A DNA stretch of 64,000 nucleotides from the NCBI GenBank assembly GCA_022800935.1, contig JAAWRH010000005.1, positions 1 to 64,000 of the forward strand. The letters are read 5' to 3'. The translations under genes and the position numbers were made by a program. Origin of the DNA: Oscillospiraceae bacterium (GTDB lineage Bacteria > Bacillota > Clostridia > Oscillospirales > Ruminococcaceae). The notes below the pieces were generated by a model. That model saw nothing but the letters and a program-made list of their open reading frames with translations, ran no database searches and was not told where the DNA came from. This document shows, in pieces, positions 39,680 to 49,909 of this stretch. Within the stretch, counting starts at the first letter, position 1. Each line of letters opens with the position of its first letter.

Positions 39680-42600
39680 ATGGTAAACAAGTATAGAGTG
39701 CATGAGGTAGCGAAGGATATGGGGGTATCCAGCAACGATGTGCTGGACGTCCTCAGAAAATATTTTCACAAAGACGATTATAAACATATGACCGTTCTGG
39801 AGGAAAGGGAAATCAACCTGGTCCTGAGCCATTTTACCAAGCTCAAGCAGGTGGAAAGCCTGGATGAGCTGAAGGCCAGGGAACCGGCCAGAACCGCCCG
39901 TCCCCGTCCAAAGGCGGAGGCCGCCCCGGTCAAGGAGCAGCCGAAGGAACCCGTAAAGCCGGAGAAGGCGGAAGCGGGGACCAAGCAGACCGAAATCAAG
40001 GAACCCGCCGCCCAAGCCCCGAAGGCAGAGACAAAGCCCCAGCCGGAAAAACCGCCGGCTGAGGGGGAGGGAAAGGCGCCGGTCAGAGCGTCTCAGCCTT
40101 CTCAGATTAACCAGCAGACTACGGCGGTTCCCCAGCCCCCCCAGCCCGCTAAGGCGGAGGCTCCGGCGGCCCGTATCCCTCAGACAGAGGAGCGGAAAAA
40201 GGAGGAGCCGCCGAAACCACAGACGATTCAAACCCTTGAAACAAAATCCGAGGAAGATGATAAAAAGGTGACAACATCGAACGATCAGAGTAAACGGCAG
40301 GAAAACAAAACCAGGGAGACAGCGGCGGCTCCTGCCCCCAAGGCCGCTCAGTCCCAGAGCCAGGCCCCCCAGGGCGCACAGACACAGCAGCCCCAGACTT
40401 CCCAGCAGGGAGCTGCCGGGCAGGGCGGACGCCAGGGCCAGCGCTCCCAGAACAGTCCGGATTCCCGCCAGGGCCAGCGCCAGGGGGGAGATTCCCGCCA
40501 AGGGCAGAACCGTCCCCAGGGCCAGCAGCAGGGCCAGCGCGGCCCCGGCCGTCAGGGGGGACAGGGCTTTGATTCCCGCCAGGGTGGACAGCCGCGCCAG
40601 CAGGGCGGAGGTTCCCAGGGACAGGGCCAGCGCCAAGGCGGTCAGCGTCCGGGAGGACAGCGCCAGGGCGGCGGCTTCCAGGGCCAGCGTTCAGGCCAGG
40701 GCGGCGGACAGAACCGTTCCAATAACCGCCCCCAGCGCCCCGCAGCCCAGCAGTCCAAGCCAGCCCGCGCTCCGCAGCGCCCCGCGGATTCCAGCCGCCC
40801 CCAGAAGACCGTTTCCACGGTGGACGCCAACGGCGTAATCCGGGCGGATATGCGGGCCGTCAACGTGGATTTGGATAAATACAACGAGAGATACGAGCAG
40901 ATTGCCCCCACCAATGTCAAGGACATGACCGCCCGCAAGCAGAAGCTGACCCAGCGCTCCAGCCAGTACAACCGCCGTCCCCAGCGCTCCCGCAGCGAGC
41001 AGGAGGCGGAGAAAATGCGTCGCCTGGAGATGGAACGCCAGCGCCGCCAGAAGCTGGAGATTGCCATTCCCGACGAAATCTCGGTCAGCGAGCTGGCCGG
41101 GCGGCTGAAAATCCAGGTGGCCGAGGTGGTCAAACGGCTGATGGCCTCCGGCGTGATGGCCAGCGCCAGCCAGATTATCGACTTTGACACCGCGGCCTTA
41201 GTGGCCATGGAGATTGGCGCGAAGGTGGAGAAGGAGGTCATCGTCACCATTGAGGACCAGCTCATCGACGACTCCGCGGACGAGGCGGACTCCTTGGTGG
41301 AGCGCAGCCCGGTGGTGGTGGTCATGGGACACGTGGACCACGGCAAAACCTCCCTGCTGGACGCCATCCGCAACGCCAACGTCACCGCCTCCGAGGCGGG
41401 GGGCATCACCCAGCACATCGGCGCATACCAGGTCAAGGTCAAGGACCGGATGATCACCTTCCTGGACACCCCCGGACACGAGGCCTTTACCTCCATGCGC
41501 GCCAGGGGCGCCCAGGTCACTGACATCGCCGTGCTGGTGGTGGCGGCGGACGACGGCATCATGCCCCAGACCGTTGAGGCCATCAACCACGCCAAGGCGG
41601 CGGAGGTATCCATCATTGTTGCCATCAACAAGATGGATAAGCCGGGAGTCAACGCGGAAAAGGTCAAGCAGGAGCTGACCGAGCACGGCCTGGTTCCGGA
41701 GGAATGGGGCGGCGACGTCATCTGCGTCCCTGTCTCCGCCAAAACCCACGACAACATCGACAGCCTCCTGGAGATGATCCAGCTTGTGGCGGACGTCAAG
41801 GAGCTTAAAGCCAATCCGGAGCGTCAGGCCAAGGGAACGGTCATCGAGGCCCGCCTGGACAAGGGCCGCGGACCGGTGGCAACGGTGCTGGTGCAGAACG
41901 GCACCCTGCGCAGCGGGGACATCATCATCGCCGGTACGGCAGTGGGCCGCGTCCGGGTCATGATGGACGACCGGGGCAACCGGGTGGAGAGCGCGGGACC
42001 CTCTATGCCGGTGGAGATCACCGGTCTGGCGGAAGCACCCAGCGCCGGAGACACCTTCAACGTGGTGGCGGATGAGCGCTTGGCAAGGCAGCTGGTGGAG
42101 CAACGCAAGCACCAGGCCAAGGAAGCGGCCTTCCAGTCCTACAACAAGGTGACGCTGGAAAACCTGTTCGCCCAGATTGAGGAGGGCGAGATGAAGGAGC
42201 TGCCCATCATCGTCAAGGCGGACGTACAGGGTTCGGTGGAGGCGGTGAAGCAGTCGCTGGAGAAGCTTTCCACCAATGAGGTGCGTGTCAAGGTGGTCCA
42301 TGGCGCAGTGGGCGCGGTCAACGAGTCCGACGTCATGCTGGCCAACGCCTCCAAGGCCATTATCGTCGGCTTTAACGTGCGTCCCGACCCGGTTGCCTCC
42401 AGCAACGCGGAGCGGGACGGGGTGGAGATCAAGCTCTACCGCGTCATTTACGACGCCATTGAGGAAATCGAATCCGCCATGAAGGGAATGCTGGCCCCCA
42501 AGACCAGGGAGATTGAGCACGGCAGGGCGGAGGTCCGCATGGTATACAAGATTTCCAATGTGGGCGCTGTGGCCGGATGCTATGTCCAGGACGGAAAAAT

Positions 42601-42802
42601 CGCCCGCAGCCACAATATCCGGGTGGTCCGGGACGGCATCATCATAGCTGACGACAAGATAGACAGCCTCAAGCGCCTGAAGGACGACGTCCGGGAGGTG
42701 CAGCAGGGCTTTGAGTGCGGTATCCATCTGGCCAAGTTCAACGACGTCAAGGAGGGCGACATCCTGGAGGCCTATGAGATAGAGGAGTACCGCGAGGTTT
42801 GA
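39680..42802 (+). CDS. infB: Translation initiation factor IF-2
   Basis: A 1040-residue GTPase that delivers initiator tRNA to the ribosome. The N-terminal IF2N domain ([20 protein letters not shown]) is followed by a very long disordered segment, about residues 65-400, Pro/Ala/Lys-rich and then Gln/Gly/Arg-rich. The second IF2N repeat has [21 protein letters not shown] motifs are GHVDHGKT (G1), DTPGHE (G3) and NKMD (G4), followed by domains II, III and IV. ATG 39680 follows AAAGGAGAG. Bacillus IF-2 is roughly 700 residues, so the extra length is almost entirely the disordered segment. Confidence 0.97.
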   Translation: MVNKYRVHEVAKDMGVSSNDVLDVLRKYFHKDDYKHMTVLEEREINLVLSHFTKLKQVESLDELKAREPARTARPRPKAEAAPVKEQPKEPVKPEKAEAGTKQTEIKEPAAQAPKAETKPQPEKPPAEGEGKAPVRASQPSQINQQTTAVPQPPQPAKAEAPAARIPQTEERKKEEPPKPQTIQTLETKSEEDDKKVTTSNDQSKRQENKTRETAAAPAPKAAQSQSQAPQGAQTQQPQTSQQGAAGQGGRQGQRSQNSPDSRQGQRQGGDSRQGQNRPQGQQQGQRGPGRQGGQGFDSRQGGQPRQQGGGSQGQGQRQGGQRPGGQRQGGGFQGQRSGQGGGQNRSNNRPQRPAAQQSKPARAPQRPADSSRPQKTVSTVDANGVIRADMRAVNVDLDKYNERYEQIAPTNVKDMTARKQKLTQRSSQYNRRPQRSRSEQEAEKMRRLEMERQRRQKLEIAIPDEISVSELAGRLKIQVAEVVKRLMASGVMASASQIIDFDTAALVAMEIGAKVEKEVIVTIEDQLIDDSADEADSLVERSPVVVVMGHVDHGKTSLLDAIRNANVTASEAGGITQHIGAYQVKVKDRMITFLDTPGHEAFTSMRARGAQVTDIAVLVVAADDGIMPQTVEAINHAKAAEVSIIVAINKMDKPGVNAEKVKQELTEHGLVPEEWGGDVICVPVSAKTHDNIDSLLEMIQLVADVKELKANPERQAKGTVIEARLDKGRGPVATVLVQNGTLRSGDIIIAGTAVGRVRVMMDDRGNRVESAGPSMPVEITGLAEAPSAGDTFNVVADERLARQLVEQRKHQAKEAAFQSYNKVTLENLFAQIEEGEMKELPIIVKADVQGSVEAVKQSLEKLSTNEVRVKVVHGAVGAVNESDVMLANASKAIIVGFNVRPDPVASSNAERDGVEIKLYRVIYDAIEEIESAMKGMLAPKTREIEHGRAEVRMVYKISNVGAVAGCYVQDGKIARSHNIRVVRDGIIIADDKIDSLKRLKDDVREVQQGFECGIHLAKFNDVKEGDILEAYEIEEYREV
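40400..40740 (+). repeat. Low-complexity Gln/Gly/Arg-coding region inside infB
   Basis: About 340 bases encoding degenerate RQGQ, GGQ and DSRQG repeats. At DNA level, CAGGGCCAGCGC and related units recur many times. Likely unstable by slippage; the protein segment should be disordered and positively charged. Confidence 0.8.
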
Positions 42803-42844
42803 GTTTGAGGTTTGATTACTGGTTTTGTTTGGAGGTGCCGTTGA

Positions 42845-43207
42845 TTGGCGGGAAACAGTCATAAACTGGGAAGAAGCGCCGAGGATATCAGGCGGGAGCT
42901 GACCGATATCCTCCGGCAGGTAAAGGACCCAAGGGTTTCCGGTCTTCTCAGCATTGTAAAGGTGGACCTGTCCGGGGATATGTCCTATTGCAAGGTTTAC
43001 GTCAGCTGCCTGGAAGGGATGGAGCGGGCGAAGGAATCGGTAAAGGGACTGAAAAGCGCCCAGGGCTTTGTCCGCCGGGAGCTGGGGGGGAGACTTCGGC
43101 TCAGGAAGGTTCCGGAGCTCCAGTTTATTCCGGACGACTCCATTGAGGCGGGCGCGAGGATATCCAGGCTGCTGGACGAGGTCGCCGCCAAAGAACAGAC
43201 GGAATAA
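42845..43207 (+). CDS. rbfA: Ribosome-binding factor A
   Basis: A 120-residue KH-like 30S maturation factor. It has HKLGRSAEDIRRELTDILRQ at the N-terminus, VDLSGDMSYCKVYVS in the middle and LRLRKVPELQFIPDDSIEAG near the end, all standard RbfA segments. It uses a TTG start at 42845, supported by GGAGGT 8 bases upstream; no ATG exists at the correct position. It directly follows infB. Confidence 0.95.
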   Translation: MAGNSHKLGRSAEDIRRELTDILRQVKDPRVSGLLSIVKVDLSGDMSYCKVYVSCLEGMERAKESVKGLKSAQGFVRRELGGRLRLRKVPELQFIPDDSIEAGARISRLLDEVAAKEQTE

Positions 43208-43335
43208 TTGGTTGGCTGCTGACCCTTGATCGTTTCATCAGGGGTCAGCAGCACATGTTATGAGCTGGGAATCGAACTGCCGGCGCGGCTGGAGGACAGC
43301 GTTAAATGGTAATACTTGCGAAAGGATGAAATGCT

Positions 43336-44304
43336 ATGGAATGCTTGGAAGTGGAGCAGGCGGCAAAGCTGCTTTTGGAACAGGATTGGATTTTGATCTT
43401 GTGCCATAAAAATCCCGACGGGGACACCATTGGTTCCGGATTTGCCCTCTGCCGGGCGCTGCATCAGCTGGGAAAGCACGCCGCTGTGCTGTGCGGCGAC
43501 AATGTCCCCAGGAGGATGGCCTTTGCGGCCGCGGACCTGGACGAAACCCTCCGGATTTCCCCCAAACAGGCCAGATATGTGGTGTCAGTGGATATCGCCA
43601 ATACAAGCCTGATGGGCTTGGTTCTGTCCGACTATCAGCAGGAGGGGGCGGTGGACCTGGCCATAGACCATCACCCCTCCCACAGCGGGTTTGCCAGCAA
43701 TCTGCTTTTGCGGCCGGAGGAGGCGGCAAACTGCCAGATCATCTATGAGCTGCTGCTGGCAATGGGGGTGGAAATCACCCCGGAGATTGCAAGCTGCCTG
43801 TACCTTGGCCTCTCCACCGATACCGGCTGCTTCCGGTTTTCCAACACCCAGCCCCGCACCCACCAGCTGGCCGCAAGGCTGATGGAGGCCGGGGCGGATT
43901 GGTTTGAGATTAACCGCAATATGTTCGAGATAAAGACCCGTTCCCAGATTGCCCTGGAGCAGAAGGCCCTGAGGACCCTCCGCTTTTTCTGCGGCGGACG
44001 GGCGGCCGCGCTGGTCGTCACCCGGCAGATGCTCCAGGAGACGGGGGCGTCCATGGAGGAGACCGAGGCGATTGTCAACGTCCCCAAATCCATCGAAGGG
44101 GTGGAGATCGGCGCGACGCTGAAGGAACAGCCGGAGGGCGGCTTCAAGGTATCGGTGCGCACCGGCGAAGGGGTGGACGCCTGCGAGATATGCTCCGCCT
44201 TTGGCGGGGGCGGCCACAAGCGGGCCGCCGGGTGCCAGATCATGCAGACGCTGGACGAGACGATGCTGCGGCTTTGTAAAAAGTTTGAAGAGGTATTGAG
44301 CTAG
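43336..44304 (+). CDS. nrnA: DHH/DHHA1 phosphoesterase (NrnA-type nanoRNase/pAp phosphatase)
   Basis: A 322-residue metal-dependent phosphoesterase. DHH motifs: HKNPDGDTIGSG near residue 25, VSVDIANTS near 80, and the namesake IDHHPSHSG near 110. The DHHA1 domain ends in FGGGGHKRAAGC near 290. NrnA enzymes degrade 2-5 nt RNA to mononucleotides and dephosphorylate 3'-phosphoadenosine 5'-phosphate. Position between rbfA and truB is conserved in Firmicutes. A GAAAGG site lies about 12 bases before the ATG. Confidence 0.93.
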   Translation: MECLEVEQAAKLLLEQDWILILCHKNPDGDTIGSGFALCRALHQLGKHAAVLCGDNVPRRMAFAAADLDETLRISPKQARYVVSVDIANTSLMGLVLSDYQQEGAVDLAIDHHPSHSGFASNLLLRPEEAANCQIIYELLLAMGVEITPEIASCLYLGLSTDTGCFRFSNTQPRTHQLAARLMEAGADWFEINRNMFEIKTRSQIALEQKALRTLRFFCGGRAAALVVTRQMLQETGASMEETEAIVNVPKSIEGVEIGATLKEQPEGGFKVSVRTGEGVDACEICSAFGGGGHKRAAGCQIMQTLDETMLRLCKKFEEVLS

Positions 44305-44364
44305 GGAACAGAAACGCGGATTGGCTTGGGCCTCAATTTTGACAGATAAAAGGAGAAATCGCAA

Positions 44365-45312
44365 ATGAGCAGTCTGCCCAGGGAGGAATGGAACGGCATA
44401 CTCTGTATTGATAAGCCGCAGGCCTTTACCTCCTTTGATGTCATTGCAAAGCTGCGGGGAATCCTGCACATCCGCCGCCTGGGGCACGCCGGGACGTTGG
44501 ACCCTATGGCCACCGGCGTGCTCCCGGTCCTGGTGGGACGGGCCACCCGAGCCTGCGATATCCTCCCGGACCAGGACAAAGCCTATATGGCCTCCTTCCA
44601 ACTGGGGCTGGTCAGCGATACCCAGGACATCTGGGGAAGCGTCTCCGGCAGTGCGGGAGTTCCGCGGATTTCCCGCCCTCAGCTGGAGCAGGCCCTTGGG
44701 GCCTTCCGGGGGCAGATTCAGCAGATTCCCCCCATGTTCTCCGCCGTCCAGGTGGGGGGACAGCGCCTTTACGACCTGGCCCGCCAGGGGATGGAGGTGG
44801 AGCGGCAGCCCCGCACTGTGGAAGTCCGGGAGCTGGAGCTGCTCTCCTTTTCCCAGGAGGAGCAGTCTGGCGTTCTGGAGATATCCTGTTCTAAGGGCAC
44901 CTATATCCGCACCATCATACATGACATTGGGGCGGCCCTAGGGTGCGGCGCGGTGGTCACCGCCCTGCGCCGCACCCGCGCGGCAGGCTTCGGAATTGGG
45001 GAATGCCTTACCCTGCGGCAACTTCAGCATCTTTCCGAGCAGGCGGGGGAGGAGCTTCTGCTCCCCCTGGGCCGTGCCTTTGAGGGCCTGCCTGCCGTTT
45101 GGCTGGATGCTTTCCGCACCCGCCTGTTTTTAAACGGCGTTCCCCTGGATCTGCGGCGGGTCAGATGCCCCGATGTGGAGGGTGATGTCAGGGTGATGGG
45201 GGCTGACCGCTCCTTCCTTGGGGTGGCCCGCCCTGACCGGCAGCGTGGAACGCTGCAAACCGTAAAAATCCTGGCGGCCAGACAGCCCGCCACTTCGCCT
45301 ATGAAAGGATAG
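44365..45312 (+). CDS. truB: tRNA pseudouridine-55 synthase TruB
   Basis: A 315-residue pseudouridine synthase for U55 of the tRNA T-loop. Motifs are GILCIDKPQAFTSFDVIAKL at the N-terminus, GHAGTLDPMATGVLPVL with the catalytic Asp near residue 46, AYMASFQLGLVSDTQD, and SKGTYIRTIIHDIGAALG near 180-195. The C-terminal domain is shorter and less conserved, as usual. AAAGGAG precedes the ATG. It lies between nrnA and ribF, 8 bases from the latter. Confidence 0.96.
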   Translation: MSSLPREEWNGILCIDKPQAFTSFDVIAKLRGILHIRRLGHAGTLDPMATGVLPVLVGRATRACDILPDQDKAYMASFQLGLVSDTQDIWGSVSGSAGVPRISRPQLEQALGAFRGQIQQIPPMFSAVQVGGQRLYDLARQGMEVERQPRTVEVRELELLSFSQEEQSGVLEISCSKGTYIRTIIHDIGAALGCGAVVTALRRTRAAGFGIGECLTLRQLQHLSEQAGEELLLPLGRAFEGLPAVWLDAFRTRLFLNGVPLDLRRVRCPDVEGDVRVMGADRSFLGVARPDRQRGTLQTVKILAARQPATSPMKG

Positions 45313-45320
45313 GATTCTAT

Positions 45321-46304
45321 ATGGACGTTTATCGCAGCCTTTCCCAGATCGATCCCCCCATTCCCGGTCCCTCCGCCGTGGCGCTGGGGTATTTTGACGG
45401 CGTACACATGGGGCACCAAAAGGTTTTGTGTTCTACCGCCGCCTTTGCCTCCATCATGACTCCCTGCGTCTTCACCTTCAGCCACCTGGCCAAAAAGGGG
45501 ACAACCATCCTCAGTGCCGGGGCAAAGTTCGACGCTTTCCGGGAGATCGGATTCCAGGTGGTGGTTTCCCTAGATTTCCCTGAGGTCCGGGGCCTTTCCC
45601 CGGAGCGGTTTATTCATGAAATTCTCATTGAAAAGATGGGGGCGCGGGTGGTCTGCTGCGGAAATAACTTCCACTTTGGCAAGGACGCCGCCGGGAACCT
45701 GGACTTTTTGATCCGCGAATGTGACAAGGAGGGGGTTTCGGTGCTCACCGCAGGACAGGTGACATATTCGGATGAACTCATCAGCTCCACCGCCATCCGC
45801 AGGGCCATTTCAGAAGGGAAGATGGACGCGGCGCGCAGGATGATGGGCCGTCCCTATTCCATTGACTTTGAAGTCATCCACGGCAACGAGCTGGGGCGTA
45901 CGCTGGAATTCCCCACTATCAACCAGGCATTCCCAGCGGGGTTCTGCGTCCCGGCCTTTGGCGTGTACGCCTCGGTTGCACAGGTGGACGGGCAGTACCT
46001 TCCGGCGGTCTCCAACGTGGGGGTAAAGCCCACGATTGGCAGTGACGGGATTTTGGCGGAAACCAATATCATCGGCTGTGACAAGGACCTATACGGAGAG
46101 AGGGTGCAGGTATTTTTGCTGGAGCACCTGCGGGAGGAGACTCGTTTCCCCTCCGTTGAACGGCTCAAGGAGCAGATGATCAAAGACAGGGAACAGGCGG
46201 TGGAGATTAGCCGGAAAGCCATTGCCCAGGGGGACTGGTATTTCCACATCTTCCACGGCGGCAGCGGGGAAGGGCTGCGGTCCTGGACCGAGACAGGGGC
46301 GTAG
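45321..46304 (+). CDS. ribF: Bifunctional riboflavin kinase/FAD synthetase RibF
   Basis: A 327-residue flavin enzyme. The N-terminal FAD synthetase (nucleotidyltransferase) has ALGYFDGVHMGHQKVL near residues 22-37 and ISSTAIRRAISEG near 158. The C-terminal riboflavin kinase has GRPYSIDFEVIHGNELGRTL near 180 with FPTINQAFP and a VGVKPTIG motif near 240. Both activities look intact. The ATG follows AAAGGATAGG, 8 bases after truB, so translation is probably coupled. Confidence 0.96.
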   Translation: MDVYRSLSQIDPPIPGPSAVALGYFDGVHMGHQKVLCSTAAFASIMTPCVFTFSHLAKKGTTILSAGAKFDAFREIGFQVVVSLDFPEVRGLSPERFIHEILIEKMGARVVCCGNNFHFGKDAAGNLDFLIRECDKEGVSVLTAGQVTYSDELISSTAIRRAISEGKMDAARRMMGRPYSIDFEVIHGNELGRTLEFPTINQAFPAGFCVPAFGVYASVAQVDGQYLPAVSNVGVKPTIGSDGILAETNIIGCDKDLYGERVQVFLLEHLREETRFPSVERLKEQMIKDREQAVEISRKAIAQGDWYFHIFHGGSGEGLRSWTETGA

Positions 46305-46328
46305 CCAAACCGCTCCAGCATACATCTG

Positions 46329-46949
46329 ATGGACAGAAAGGGCGTGGTCATCGTGTTTTTGAATCAGCTGCTGAACGCAGTTTTTCAGATCGTTTTGTTT
46401 TCTCTTATTCCGTTGATTTGGTGGCTTATCACAGCGATGAAAAAGGAAAATTTCTTCCGCTGGCTGGGGATGAAAAGGGCAGAGTGCGCCAGTCAAAAGA
46501 ACCTCTGGATTTTGACGGGAATTGTTTTAGTGGTATGTTTTTTGGTTGGCGAATTCGCCATATGGCTGAGAGGGGACCTTGCTGCCGCCGATTCGGCGTA
46601 CAAGGGAATGGGGGCAGCCGCCCTTCCTAGTGTGCTGGCCTATTCATATCTTCAGACCGGGCTGTCGGAGGAAATCCTGTTCAGAGGGTTTTTGTTAAAA
46701 CGGATGGCGGCGAAATTCGGCTTTACGGCTGCCAACGTGATTCAGGCGTTGATCTTTGGGGCGCTCCACCTTACGATGGTATGGGGACGTGCAGGGCTGG
46801 CTGCGGGCATTGTGATTACAATCTATCCGATGCTCCCCGCGGTGGCCTTTGCCTATCTCAATGAAAAGAAAGCGGGTGGTTCCATTCTGCCCAGCTGGAT
46901 CATTCACGGCACGATAAATACCTTTTCCGCATTGGTGACATTATTTTAA
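46329..46949 (+). CDS. CPBP family intramembrane metalloprotease
   Basis: A 206-residue integral membrane protein with six or so helices and the CPBP (CAAX-protease/bacteriocin-processing) motifs: SEEILFRGFLLKR (EExxxR) near residue 118, FGALHLTMVW with its His near 146, and WIIHGTINTF near 195. Family members cleave within membranes or give immunity to bacteriocins. The ATG at 46329 lacks a clear ribosome-binding site; GTG 46353, 10 bases after AAAGGG, is an alternative start. It separates the translation cluster from the second GH140 locus. Confidence 0.88.
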   Translation: MDRKGVVIVFLNQLLNAVFQIVLFSLIPLIWWLITAMKKENFFRWLGMKRAECASQKNLWILTGIVLVVCFLVGEFAIWLRGDLAAADSAYKGMGAAALPSVLAYSYLQTGLSEEILFRGFLLKRMAAKFGFTAANVIQALIFGALHLTMVWGRAGLAAGIVITIYPMLPAVAFAYLNEKKAGGSILPSWIIHGTINTFSALVTLF

Positions 46950-46976
46950 AAGCAACCAAGAAAGCGAGGAAGTCAA

Positions 46977-48314
46977 ATGACAAAGCCATGGGAAAACGGA
47001 ACACTGCGGGTAGACCAAACAGGACATTACCTGAAAAACGGGGACACTCCCTTTTTCTGGCTGGGGGATACCGCCTGGGACCTGCTCCAGCGCCTCACCC
47101 TGCCCCAGGCGCGGGTCTACCTGAAAAACCGCGCGGACAAAGGATTTAACGTGATACAGGCGGTGCTGACCAACGCCCGCCGGGAGGGGGACAGCCTGGG
47201 AAGTCTCCAGCTGATGGAGGAGGTGGACATCCTCCGCTGCATCGGGCCGGAAAACGAGCCCTACTGGCAGCATGTGGAGGGGGTCCTGGACATCGCGGAG
47301 GAGCTTGGTGTGTACATCGGCTGTCTGCCCATCTGGGGCAAGGTGGCCAGGCGAGGATTTATTGACGAGAAAACCGAGGAGCCCTATGCCAACTTTCTGG
47401 CGGAACGGTTCGGAAAGCGGAAAAATATTATCTGGATTCTGGGCGGGGACATCCGCGGCAGCGAATTCCACCAGATGTGGGAGGTAATGGGGAAAATCCT
47501 CAAGGAGAAGACCCCGGACAAGCTGATTGCCTACCACCCCTTCGGGCGGACCTGCTCCTCCTACTGGTTCTTGGATTCCCCGTGGCTGGACATCAACATG
47601 TTCCAGTCAGGACACCGCCGCTACGACCAGCCGGATTTGAGGAGCTGGGACGACAAGGAGGGCGGCGAGCCCTGGTACGGGGAGGACAACTGGCGGTATG
47701 TCCAGGCGGAGCTGGAGGAGATTGCCGGGGGTGCGCCCGCCCGTCCGGTGCTGGACGGCGAACCCTCCTATGAGCAGATTCCCCAGGGCCTCCACGACCC
47801 CTCGCAGCCATACTGGCAGGAATACCATGTGCGCCGGTACGCCTGGTGGTCGGTGCTGGCGGGTTCCTGCGGCCACACCTATGGGGATAACTCGGTATTC
47901 CAGTTTTACGGAACCGGACACATTCAGGAGTTCGGAGCCGTGGACCCGTGGGAGAAAGCCATTCACCACACCGGAAGCGGGCAGATGCAGATTCTCAAGA
48001 ACCTGATGCTGGAAATTGATTTCCAGCGCTGCCGCCCCATGGAGGAGGCGGTTCTCTCCGGAAACGGGGAGAAGGAGCAGCGAGTATCCGCCTTTGGAGG
48101 CGGGGAATATCTAGTGCTGTACAGCTATCTTGGCAAGTCCATGACGGTAAAATCGGACATGGGCCTGGCGGACGGCTGGTGGCTGGACCCGGCTGTGGGG
48201 AGCAGAAGCTACTTCGGAAGGGTGGACCTTTCCAAGGAGGGCGGAGAAATTTTGACACCGCCGGTGAAAAAGCAGGGCCACAACGATTGGGTGTGTCTCC
48301 TGAAAAAAGTGTAA
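46977..48314 (+). CDS. GH140-like glycoside hydrolase (DUF4038), second paralog
   Basis: A 445-residue paralog of the enzyme at 6348. Shared segments include TPFFWLGDTAWDLLQRL, VYLKNRADKGFNVIQ, SGHRRYDQPDLRSWDD and EPSYEQIPQGLHDP. The candidate acid/base Asp158 (IIWILGGD) and nucleophile Glu262 (DGEPSYEQ) are kept, but the stretch after about residue 62, which would line the substrate pocket, is quite different. No signal peptide. GAAAGCGAGG precedes the ATG. It is followed by a GH4 gene about 180 bases on, same strand. A related but not identical apioside-type substrate is likely. Confidence 0.82.
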   Translation: MTKPWENGTLRVDQTGHYLKNGDTPFFWLGDTAWDLLQRLTLPQARVYLKNRADKGFNVIQAVLTNARREGDSLGSLQLMEEVDILRCIGPENEPYWQHVEGVLDIAEELGVYIGCLPIWGKVARRGFIDEKTEEPYANFLAERFGKRKNIIWILGGDIRGSEFHQMWEVMGKILKEKTPDKLIAYHPFGRTCSSYWFLDSPWLDINMFQSGHRRYDQPDLRSWDDKEGGEPWYGEDNWRYVQAELEEIAGGAPARPVLDGEPSYEQIPQGLHDPSQPYWQEYHVRRYAWWSVLAGSCGHTYGDNSVFQFYGTGHIQEFGAVDPWEKAIHHTGSGQMQILKNLMLEIDFQRCRPMEEAVLSGNGEKEQRVSAFGGGEYLVLYSYLGKSMTVKSDMGLADGWWLDPAVGSRSYFGRVDLSKEGGEILTPPVKKQGHNDWVCLLKKV

Positions 48315-48496
48315 TTATCCAAATGTCTGCAAACGGATTCAATTTTACAGATATAGGCACCATAATTGAATGCCTCAACCGCCGTTTTATTGTATAATAC
48401 CGGTAGAAACAGATGGAGACGGCGGGGTAAAGCATACAGATTACATAAAAAACAGCCGTCAGTCCTGTTCGTACAGAAAAGAAGGAGGATTATATC

Positions 48497-49819
48497 ATGA
48501 TCAAAATTGCGTTTATGGGCGCGGGGAGCACCGTCTTCGCGAAAAACGTGCTGGGCGACTGCATTATGACTCCTGCCCTGGAGGGAATGGAAATCTGGCT
48601 CTACGACATTGACCCGGTTCGGCTGGAGGATTCCAAGCGGATGCTGAGCAACATACTGAAGAACTCCGGGCGGAAGGACACCTCTATCCACGCCACCCTG
48701 GACCGGACAGCGGCCCTGGCGGGGGCGGGGTATGTGGTCAACGCCATCCAGGTGGGGGGATATGAGCCCTGCACTGTCACCGACTTTGAGATTCCCAAAA
48801 AATACGGCCTGCGCCAGACCATCGCGGACACCCTGGGCATCGGGGGAATCTTCCGCGCCCTGCGCACCATCCCGGTGATGATGGACTTTGCCGAGGATAT
48901 GCGCCGCCTCTGCCCGGACGCGCTGTTCATCAACTACACCAACCCCATGGCCATGCTCTCCGGCTACATCCAGCAGAACACCGACATACGCACCATAGGC
49001 CTCTGCCACAGCGTACAGGGCTGCGTTCCCACCCTGCTGAAGGATGTGGGGCTGTTTGAGCAGTACGACGGGAAGACCCGCTGGGAGATTGCGGGCATCA
49101 ACCATCAGGCCTGGCTGCTGAAGGTGACAGACCTGGAGGGCAACGACCTTTATCCGGAAATCAAAAAGCGCTCCCGCGACCTGGAGCTGGCGGACCTCAG
49201 GAAGAAGGACCTGGTCCGGCTGGAGATGATGAACCGCTTCGGGTACTATATTACAGAATCCTCCGAGCATTTCTCCGAATACTGCCCGTGGTTTATCAAG
49301 GCCCGCAATCCGGAGCTCATCGACAGGTTCAACATCCCCCTGGACGAGTATCCCCGCCGCTGTGTCAAGCAGATTGACCAATGGGTGGCCATGCGGGAAA
49401 GCCTGGTCAACGACGAAAACCTGGAGCACAAAAAGAGCAAGGAGTACGCGGCGTACATCATTGAGGCGATGGAGACAGACAAGCCCTTCCGGGTGCACGG
49501 AAATGTGCAGAACACCGGGCACCTGATCACCAATCTGCCGGAGAACGCCTGCGTGGAGGTGCCCTGCATGATCGACCGCAACGGTGTCAACCCCTGCCAT
49601 GTGGGGGCGTTGCCGGAGCAGTGCGCGGCCATCAACCGGACCAACATCAACGTACAGCTGCTGACCATAGAGGCGGCCAGAACCCTGAAGAAGGAATACG
49701 TCTACATGGCGGCCATGATGGACCCCCACACGGCGGCGGAGCTGACCATGGACGAGATTACATCCATGTGCGACGACCTGTTTGAGGCCCACAAGGACTG
49801 GATGCCGGAGTACAAGTAA
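48497..49819 (+). CDS. GH4 family NAD-dependent glycosidase (alpha-galacturonidase/alpha-galactosidase type)
   Basis: A 440-residue family-4 glycosidase. An N-terminal Rossmann motif (IAFMGAGSTVFAKNVL) binds NAD; NYTNPMAMLS near residue 145-154 and GLCHSVQG near 167-174 carry the Cys and His metal ligands; AGINHQAWLLKV near 200 holds further metal and catalytic residues. The sequence type is that of MelA and LplD (LplD is a GH4 alpha-galacturonidase of Bacillus). GH4 enzymes cleave via a redox-elimination mechanism needing NAD+ and Mn2+ in the cytoplasm. AAGGAGG precedes the ATG. Pairing with a GH140-like gene supports apiogalacturonan or RG-II fragments as substrate; this is inference. Confidence 0.88.
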   Translation: MIKIAFMGAGSTVFAKNVLGDCIMTPALEGMEIWLYDIDPVRLEDSKRMLSNILKNSGRKDTSIHATLDRTAALAGAGYVVNAIQVGGYEPCTVTDFEIPKKYGLRQTIADTLGIGGIFRALRTIPVMMDFAEDMRRLCPDALFINYTNPMAMLSGYIQQNTDIRTIGLCHSVQGCVPTLLKDVGLFEQYDGKTRWEIAGINHQAWLLKVTDLEGNDLYPEIKKRSRDLELADLRKKDLVRLEMMNRFGYYITESSEHFSEYCPWFIKARNPELIDRFNIPLDEYPRRCVKQIDQWVAMRESLVNDENLEHKKSKEYAAYIIEAMETDKPFRVHGNVQNTGHLITNLPENACVEVPCMIDRNGVNPCHVGALPEQCAAINRTNINVQLLTIEAARTLKKEYVYMAAMMDPHTAAELTMDEITSMCDDLFEAHKDWMPEYK

Positions 49820-49845
49820 TCACAGACCGACCCGTTCAAGGGATA

Positions 49846-49890
49846 AAAGTTCCCATCCGTTTTCCGTTTTGGAAGCGGATGGGACTTTTT
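49846..49890 (+). terminator. Terminator between convergent GH4 and lipoprotein genes
   Basis: CCCATCCG pairs with CGGATGGG with further flanking pairing, followed by TTTTTATT on the plus strand and AAAA-complement on the other, so it may serve both genes. Confidence 0.75.
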
Positions 49891-49909
49891 ATTCTTTCTA
49901 TGGAGATGG

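Noticed and set aside
42793-42816. GAGGTTT/GAGTTT/GAGGTTT direct repeat after infB
   Set aside because: Only two exact units with an irregular middle; not a convincing third heptamer array.
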